DNA of 5,965 nucleotides from NCBI GenBank assembly GCA_028707415.1, contig JAQWBC010000069.1, positions 1 through 5,965 on the forward strand, written 5' to 3'. The position numbers were made by a program, and so were the translations under genes. Shown one piece after another: positions 4,869 through 5,965 of this stretch (position 1 is its first letter; each line of letters begins with the position of its first letter). Source of the stretch: Candidatus Izemoplasmatales bacterium. GTDB taxonomy: Bacteria; Bacillota_I; Bacilli_A; Izemoplasmatales; Hujiaoplasmataceae. A model generated the notes under the pieces. The model saw only the letters and a program-made list of their open reading frames with translations, ran no database searches and was not told the DNA's origin.

Positions 4869-5965
4869 ATGATTGATTTGCTCAAAATCGAAAATCCTGC
4901 TTTTCTAAAAAATCTTTCATTATCCGAACTTTACGAACTGGCAACTCAAATTCGTCATTTTTTGATTGAAAATGTAGCTAAGACCGGAGGTCATTTATCT
5001 TCGAATTTAGGTGTGATTGAATTGACCATTGCTTTACATTATGTTTTTGAAAGCCCAAAAGACCGACTTATCTTTGATGTCGGTCACCAAGGTTATACAC
5101 ATAAAATTCTGACGGGTAGAGCTAAAGAATTTCCCACCCTTCGCAAAATCAACGGTCTTTCTGGCTTTCTTAAGCATCAAGAGTCAATCCATGACGTTTG
5201 GGAAGCCGGTCATAGTTCGACAGCATTGGCCGCTTTATCTGGTTTTGAAGTTGTCCGGAAGATGAATCGGGGAACCTATAAAAACGTTGCCTTGGTCGGA
5301 GATGGTTCGTTAAACAGCGGTTTATCATTCGAAGCTCTCAATTTTCTCGGACAAAGACAAAATCTAGCCCCGATTATTATCTTGAATGATAACGAAATGA
5401 GTATTTCCAAAAATGTAGGTACCATTTCGAAAATGCTCACTTCGATGCGAACAACCAAACCTTATTTAAAAGCCACTAGACAAGGAAATCGGATTCCTCA
5501 ATTCTTAAAGAACTGGAAAGAACGGTTCGGGAAAATGATTCGCGGTTTGGCAAATAATATGACAATTTTTGATGATTTCGGTTTTAAGTATTATGGTCCC
5601 ATCGACGGTCATAATTTCAAAACACTCATCAAATATCTTCAGATAGTAAAAAGCTTAAATAAGCCCTGTGTTCTTCATGTTGTTACCAAAAAAGGAAAAG
5701 GTTATTCTTTTGCCGAAAACGACATCGATGGCCATTGGCATGGCGTAAAACCATTTGACATTATCACCGGAATTCCGGTGAATGGAAAAGCAGAAAATGA
5801 ACATTCTTGGAGTAATATTATAGCGGAATATTTATGTGAACATGCAAAGAATAATTCTGATTTTCGCGTCATTGTTCCGGCAATGATTGCCGGATCAGAC
5901 TTGTATAAATTTCAAAGTAAATATCCTAATCAATTGATTGATGTCGGAATATGTGAAGCGTTTGC
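4869..5965 (+). CDS. dxs: 1-deoxy-D-xylulose-5-phosphate synthase (partial, right edge)
   Basis: The N-terminal 365 residues of a roughly 600-residue enzyme; the gene runs off the window two bases into codon 366. DXS condenses pyruvate and glyceraldehyde-3-phosphate using thiamine diphosphate, the first step of the MEP route to isoprenoids and a thiamine/pyridoxal precursor. Visible marks are GGHLSSNLGVIELT (40-53), FDVGHQGYTHKILTGR (69-84), AGHSST (113-118), the ThDP-binding pair GDG (144-146) and NDNEMSIS (173-180), GPIDGH (243-248), KKGKGY (274-279) and H291 in GHWHGV, matching the usual HGV histidine. E363 in DVGICEAFA is the expected ThDP-activating glutamate, but the usual 'AEQHA' context reads CEAFA. 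ATG 4869 is preceded by GGTGG (4860-4864), only 4 bases away, a close spacing. It is probably co-transcribed from the nusB promoter; I see no promoter of its own. Confidence 0.93.
   Translation, partial: MIDLLKIENPAFLKNLSLSELYELATQIRHFLIENVAKTGGHLSSNLGVIELTIALHYVFESPKDRLIFDVGHQGYTHKILTGRAKEFPTLRKINGLSGFLKHQESIHDVWEAGHSSTALAALSGFEVVRKMNRGTYKNVALVGDGSLNSGLSFEALNFLGQRQNLAPIIILNDNEMSISKNVGTISKMLTSMRTTKPYLKATRQGNRIPQFLKNWKERFGKMIRGLANNMTIFDDFGFKYYGPIDGHNFKTLIKYLQIVKSLNKPCVLHVVTKKGKGYSFAENDIDGHWHGVKPFDIITGIPVNGKAENEHSWSNIIAEYLCEHAKNNSDFRVIVPAMIAGSDLYKFQSKYPNQLIDVGICEAF
5764..5781. repeat. Perfect 18-bp palindrome inside dxs
   Basis: TCACCGGAATTCCGGTGA equals its own reverse complement. As RNA it could fold as a 7-bp stem (TCACCGG/CCGGTGA) with an AATT loop. 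It encodes residues 299-304 (ITGIPV), just after the H291 block and in what should be the linker between the N-terminal and middle DXS domains. No T-run follows, so it is not an intrinsic terminator. It may be a chance result of coding, or a protein-binding site or mRNA hairpin. Confidence 0.5.

Noticed and set aside
4439..4885. A 148-codon open frame on the - strand across the end of xseA, xseB and the start of dxs.
   Set aside because: It lies antisense to three well-supported genes, resembles no family I recognise, and has a Ser/Leu/Ile-rich composition typical of reverse-complement shadow frames.
1..5965. Possible novel system, mobile element, CRISPR array, tRNA or rRNA.
   Set aside because: All but short gaps are covered by recognised housekeeping genes. 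I saw no transposase, terminal repeats, spaced direct repeats or cloverleaf-like segments on either strand.

Overview
The window looks like chromosomal DNA from a low-GC, Gram-positive-type bacterium. It is AT-rich with strong AGGAGG-type ribosome binding sites, an N-terminal lipoprotein signal on a transporter subunit, and the Firmicutes-style gene order nusB-xseA-xseB-dxs. TGA is used as a stop (ends of potA and potB) and Trp is encoded by TGG, so the Mycoplasma/Spiroplasma code (TGA = Trp) is excluded. An Acholeplasma/Izemoplasma/Haloplasma-like or Erysipelotrichia-like lineage would fit, but this placement is inference from style and gene order only.

Region 1 (1-2853) is a polyamine ABC importer operon, potA-potB-potC-potD, all on the + strand. 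Only the C-terminal tail of the ATPase PotA is inside the window. Every junction overlaps: 4 bp potA/potB, 4 bp potB/potC and 17 bp potC/potD. This implies one transcript and translational coupling. PotB and PotC form the membrane channel, PotD is a membrane-anchored lipoprotein that captures spermidine/putrescine, and PotA powers import. The operon closes with a clear intrinsic terminator (2862-2885).

Region 2 (2854-2968) is a 115-bp intergenic stretch holding that terminator, a probable sigma-A promoter with an extended -10, and the nusB ribosome binding site.

Region 3 (2969-5965) is a second, tightly packed + strand operon: nusB (transcription antitermination), xseA and xseB (the two subunits of exonuclease VII), and dxs (first enzyme of the MEP isoprenoid pathway), which runs off the right edge. 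Gaps are 13, 3 and 15 bp. In Bacillus-type genomes the same cluster also has folD between nusB and xseA, and ispA between xseB and dxs; both are absent here.

I found no tRNA, rRNA, CRISPR array, insertion sequence, phage gene or defence gene. This is an ordinary housekeeping region. Points that merit a second look are the compacted nusB-dxs cluster, family-motif departures in DXS and PotD, and a perfect 18-bp palindrome inside dxs. Nothing here supports a previously undescribed system.
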